Assembly: GCF_954871325.1 (NCBI RefSeq)
Contig: NC_088779.1
Coordinates: forward strand, 31,370,729 to 31,434,728
Direction: 5' to 3'
Source: Gordionus sp. m RMFG-2023
Lineage: Eukaryota; Nematomorpha; Gordioida; Chordodea; Parachordodidae
Length of the DNA: 64,000 nt
Below the pieces are notes generated by a model, which was not told the DNA's origin, ran no database searches, and worked only from the letters and a program-made list of their open reading frames with translations. Made by a program: the position numbers and the translations under genes. Of this stretch, positions 59,170 through 64,000 are shown in pieces (positions within the stretch are counted from its first letter, which is position 1; each line of letters starts with the position of its first letter).

Positions 59170-60590
59170 TATTTTGTGGAAATGGTAAGGCCTTATCAAA
59201 AAACCAATTCCCATGCAACTTTCATAAAATTTTTGCCATTTATTTCTATTGTAATTTAATAACAATGTCTTAAATTTAATTTTTTTATTCCATTTCTATT
59301 GTAATTTAATAATAATATCTCAAATCGAATTTTATATTTGAAATAAATTTTAAATTTGTGATAGAAATCATATTGGGTAAAATTTAAAATAGATATGCTT
59401 GAAAATTGTTTAATTTTAAATATGGACCAGACATTGGCTTGAAAATTTTTTTTCTCAAACCTGGCCAACCCATAATAATTTTGTAATTTTTTCCCGAGCC
59501 TGGAGATAGGTAAATCTCTGAAAACCATGTTGTTAAAAATTCTCAAGCCCGCCAAGGACCTTAATAATTTTGTTAGTTGAGAACTGAAATAAAATATATA
59601 AAAGTCATAATTCATTTAAAAATAAAATAAGTATATGAAAGTTGCATGGGCTTGGTTTTTTAATCAGGCCTGGCTATCTAATGTTTCAAAAAACATTGTG
59701 TTATATGTAAAAAAATAAAAACTTATGCTATTTGAGCAAAGTTTTTTTTTCATCGGAAAATGGAAATGTTTATATATTCGAAATCAACACTTAATTTGCA
59801 ATTAAATGATGCGTATTCCGATATATTTACTTTAGGGAAAAATAATCGATAAAACCCGTATTTTTATCGGATTATTCGGAACAAACAAACAGCTAATTTC
59901 GGTCGGGATTAGGCCGGGTATTACAAATTTTTTTCAAAATAAATTTCCGGGCGGGCTTGAAAAATTAGGACCGACGGGCCATGTCACAGACCTGAGTTTT
60001 ATATTTTTAGCCGTTTATTTTTTGAAATTATTAATTTTTATAGATAAAAATATCATTAAAATTTTCGGCTTAGTTTTTTTATTTATTCAAAGAATAAAAA
60101 ATAATTATACATGTTAATGGTATTTTATTATTATTGGAAATTTTTATGACATTAATCAAGTTGAAGTATTTTTAAATATTTGTAAATGTCGTTACGAGGA
60201 ATCTTCACCTCTTCAGAGTCTGTTTGTAGAGTTATTTTTCTTATTTAGCCATTGAATTCCGGAAATGCATATAAATCCAAGGAAATACCGTAGAGAAATA
60301 AAGACAAATTTAACCAATCATGTATTTTTAAAAAAAGTCGTTATATTTTTAATGATATCAACAAAATAAATAGGTAAATAAACAGCTGTTTGTCATAAAT
60401 AAATAAAATGGTAGACGAAAATTAAATGAAATTTACATAGATTAGATAGTATAATTTTTCTTGTATAGTAATGCTTTAAAAAAAATGATATTTAAAATGC
60501 ATGAGTTTTATATTGTTACATTTTACGCCATCTGACGGGTGTAAATTTATTAAATTTTTAAACTTCAAATACAATTTTTGGCAAAAAATA
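59170..60590 (+). repeat. 1.4-kb direct duplication, second copy
   Basis: Second copy, differing by a few substitutions and small indels (for example a 12-base difference near 59,530). Minus-strand frames in both copies follow from the duplication. Confidence 0.93.
60528..60538 (-). repeat. PAL repeat core 15 (leftward)
   Basis: CCATCTGACGG with AACAGCTGTT at 60,381-60,390; a duplicate of core 14. Confidence 0.9.
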
Positions 60591-60594
60591 AATT

Positions 60595-61365
60595 TTATAA
60601 TTCATCACGATATATATTTCTATTTTTATTTTTTTACTTTTAAATAAATACTCTAATTTATTATTTTATTTTTTTAATTTTAATTTTAATTTTTAAATTA
60701 TCAAAAATAATTTATGAATTCTCTTTTAGAATAAAATTAATATTTATTAATTATTTTTTAATAATTTTTCTCTTTTTAAATATATAATAATTTGCAAATT
60801 ACCGTGATTCAAATTAAAATAAAAATAATTTTCACTAAAAACAACACTCATGTTATTTTCTTTTACAAAAAAGATGTTACTTTTCACTTTTCTTAAATGA
60901 AGAAAATCTCTAATTATTAATTATCATATATAATAATCTCTCTCTATATTAACACATAACAATTTTCACATAAACACCATTCGTTTATTTTCTTTTAACA
61001 AAAAAAATATTACTCTTCGCTCTTCTCTTTATCATGATCCAATGGTTTTAAATAACTTTTGATATTTTATCACTTGTGTCTTTATAATATTTCGATTTTA
61101 TTTTTCTTTCCCTAAAAGAAATAAAAGATGATATTTAATTTTATCCTCCTTTCTTTTAATCGAATAAGTGATAATCTTCTCTTTATCATTATCACATGAT
61201 TTTAAATGAAATAACTTTTAAGTCCTAAGAATTCTGTCCTAAAAAATTATAGAAACCACAATTCCGTTTTTTATGGACGAATTCCCCCTTTATTATATAC
61301 CCTAATAAAATAGTTATGACGTACTCCCACAGTACCATCATCAAATCCACAATTTATTCCAAATA
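60595..61365. other. AT-rich stretch without gene, before the Gypsy fossil
   Basis: Pyrimidine-rich on the plus strand (CTTTT, TTCTCTT). It probably includes the sequence that follows integrase in the neighbouring minus-strand Gypsy copy, but I found no LTR boundary. Confidence 0.45.
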
Positions 61366-61369
61366 TTAT

Positions 61370-64000
61370 GTATAACACAACCTTTCTCCCATTTTTTTTT
61401 ATGGTCAAAAAGTCTTCCCCAAATAATTTTCCCCACAGGAAATTTTATATTGGCTTTTTCACTATATTTTTAATTTCTTTTGACTTAAGAAAATCTAAAG
61501 GTAATCTGGTTCTTCTACCCAAAAATAATTCAACAGGAGTAACTCCCTCCTTATTCCTTGAATTATTATAATATAACTGGGCTAACCAGACTTCATTTTT
61601 TTCTTGTTTCGATATTTTTTAACCAACTTTTCACTATGGCTACCATTCTTTCAGCCTGACCATTAGAGCTAGGATGATAAGGTGGAGTCAAAATATGTTT
61701 AATTTTAATTGAATTACAAAATTGATCAAAATTTTTACTTATAAAAGCCGGACCTTCATCCGATACAATTATTTTAGAAATCCCGAATTTAGCCCACAAT
61801 TTTTGTAATAATTTAATAACAACTTTAGTTGTTAACCCTTAAACCTCTTTAAATTCAATCCATTTGGAATATAAATCCACAACCAAAAAATATGATTTTT
61901 TTATCCAATTTCAAAAAAATCAAAGTGGAGACGATCCCATGATTTCTTTGATTTGGGTCACACTTGTCCCATCTCTTTACGGGGCATAACGGCACAAGTA
62001 TTACATGGAACACATTCCCTTGTAATTTTTTCTATATCATTACCCATCCCAGGCCACCACACATATTCACGAGCCCAAGATTTCATTTTAACTTGACGCT
62101 GGTGTCCTGCATGTAACAAATTAATTATTTTAGCACGTAATTTCAAAGGAATTATTGCCCTATTTTCTCTCATTAAACAATCATCCACCACAGATAATTC
62201 TTTTTCGAATTTTTGATAAATTTAATAATTATTTCTCCATCGTTTTTTTCCCGTTAAAAATTATTTTATTTGTCTCAATCTTTTAAAGTATATGATTTGA
62301 GATCTTCCCAAGTTGTAGGACCTCCTTTTAACATATATGATAGAGTACGCACTAAGGCATCTTCTCTATCAATAATCATGTTATCAATTATTTCAGGAGT
62401 AGCACAACCTGCACCTTATCTCGACATTATATCCGGCAAATGATTTTCTCTTTCTCGCCTATATCTTATTTCCACATTAAAATTTCCCACAAGTAACAAC
62501 CACCGTTGTGACCTCGGGGACATCATTAATTCTTTGCTATCTTTCTTGAACAAATGAATTAATGACTTGTGATCGGTATAAATCACAAATCTTTTCCCGA
62601 TTAAATATTCGCGACATTTGGTCAACCCAAAAATAATCGCTAAGGCCTCCTGTTCTATAACAGAGTACCTCGTTTCAACTTCATGAAATATTCTCGAAAA
62701 AAAAATAATTGGTCTCTCTAAACCATCAATGACATGTAATAATGCACCTCCTACACCTTTATTGGATGCATCAACCGCAAGAATTATCTCCAAATCATTG
62801 TTAAAACACACTAAAATTGGTTCCTCACCAATTTTTCTCTTTAAATTTTCAAAAGCATTTCTTTGTTCAATTTTCCATTCAAAATTAACGCCTTTTTTTA
62901 ATAAGTCATATAATGGAGCTCTATTTTTGCAAAATTATCCACAAATCTATGATAATAATTTATCATGCCCATAAAAGACTGCACTTCAGCTTTATTACTA
63001 GGCTGATTTATGTTTAAAATATTTTTTAAATTTTTATCAAGTGGTTTCACTTCAATTCCATTAATTTGATGACCCAAATATACTATTTCTTTGACACCAA
63101 GAATGGTTTTCTCTTTACTAGCTTTTAAACCTTTATCTTGCTCTTGAAAACCTCTTCAAGACGTTGATTATGTTGTTCTGGCGTCACTCCAGTTATCAAT
63201 ACATCATCCATATAATAAAATACACCTTATAAACCCTGGAAAACTGATGCAATTGTTCTCTGAAAAATCGGTGCAGATACACTTAACCCAAAAGGTAATC
63301 TACAAAACGCAAATAATCCTTTAGGCGTTGTTATTGTCAACAATTTACGAATTTCTTCTTTCAAAGGCAATTGTAAATATGCCGATGAAAAGTCAACTTT
63401 TGAAAAATATTTGGCTTCCTTTAAATTTTCCAAAATTTCTTCAATTCGAGGTAATGGATATTTCACTTCCACAACCCATTTGTTAAGTGTTACTCGAAAA
63501 TCTGCACATAATCTAAGTTTTCCATTAGATTTTTTAACAGGTACTAATGGTGTAGCCCATTCACTATATTCCGCAGAAATAATAATACCATCATTAACCC
63601 ATTTATCTAATTCTTCGTTGATTTCCTTTTTCCACTCAAAAGGAACTCTAAGACATGATAAGAAAATAGGTGAAAATCCCTCTTTTAATTTTAAATCTAC
63701 TTGATAATCATTTAGACATCCCAAAGTGTCTTCAAAAATTATACCATATTTTTCCACTAAAATATGTATAGCATTTTTAACTCTATTTAATTCATTAATT
63801 TCATTATTAATTTATCATTATTAATTTATCATTATCAATTTCATTATTGATCTTACATTGATTTGAATCTATCATGGATTTTGCTATTCACAAATATTCT
63901 TATTAACAATAGATTCTTTCGCTTCACTCATTAATATATTCATTTCCCTTTCTTTAAGTTTTTCCCTGACTTCATTAGCCATTAGTTTTCTTTCGGCATT
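61370..64000 (-). mobile_element. Fossil Mag-like Gypsy element, pol region, runs off the window
   Basis: Minus-strand relic with the same domain order and strong similarity to the pol of 1958-9142: reverse transcriptase (63,757-63,200), RNase H (about 62,811-62,416), integrase zinc site (about 62,110-61,990) and catalytic core (61,799-61,593). It is more A+T-rich than the young copy and broken by roughly half a dozen or more changes, hence older. The 5' part, with gag and protease, lies beyond 64,000. Confidence 0.9.

Noticed and set aside
60528-61370. PAL repeat as the LTR of the neighbouring Gypsy fossil
   Set aside because: PAL copies occur in both orientations around interiors without any Gypsy sequence, and the young related element has a different LTR.

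Overview
The window is a very A+T-rich (roughly three quarters by eye), gene-poor stretch of eukaryotic nuclear DNA made almost entirely of transposable elements inserted into one another. I recognise no host protein-coding gene, rRNA or functional tRNA. A Mag/K02A2.6-type Ty3/Gypsy LTR element, an APE-type LINE, at least four different hAT transposases, a long-TIR DDE transposon and many hAT-like MITEs suggest an invertebrate-like animal genome, but the species cannot be named from this sequence.

Layout. 0-1.95 kb: microsatellite and two short non-autonomous elements. 1.96-9.14 kb: a young, whole-looking LTR retrotransposon on the minus strand, with near-identical LTRs, a 5-bp target duplication, primer site, polypurine tract, a leader of tandem repeats and four ORFs (zinc-knuckle/gag-like, protease, RT-RNase H-integrase, and an extra CCHC ORF after pol). 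11.2-13.1 kb: a broken DDE transposon with about 0.45-kb inverted ends. 13.85-16.8 kb: a decayed LINE on the minus strand. 18.29-21.12 kb: a full-length but broken hAT with a perfect 8-bp target duplication. 26.91-28.77 kb: a second hAT with a perfect 8-bp duplication and a MITE inside it. 34.3-36.4 kb and 52.2-54.4 kb: two more hAT transposase genes, both of which read as exons separated by very small introns (37-60 bp). 25.2-26.2, 43.9-44.8 and 61.4-64 kb: fossil Gypsy pieces.

From 21 kb to 60.6 kb the region is organised by one unclassified repeat family, here called the PAL repeat (my label). There are fifteen copies, each with a CCATCAGATGG-type palindrome; most also carry an AACAGCTGTT palindrome and an inverted CCAAT-like ATTGGTTAAAT at roughly fixed spacing. 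Eight copies point right and seven left, and many bracket the same 2.6-2.9 kb interior (type I unit), as terminal inverted repeats would. Two large structures use it: an inverted duplication of a composite block (22.0-26.2 kb against 44.2-49.3 kb), and a giant palindrome (31.15-37.69 kb) whose right arm is split by a hAT gene. A further 1.4-kb direct duplication lies at 57.6-60.6 kb.

The elements are not a pathway. What they record is an insertion history: hAT copies landed in PAL-family DNA, MITEs landed in hAT and Gypsy copies, and already-broken composites were then copied as blocks.
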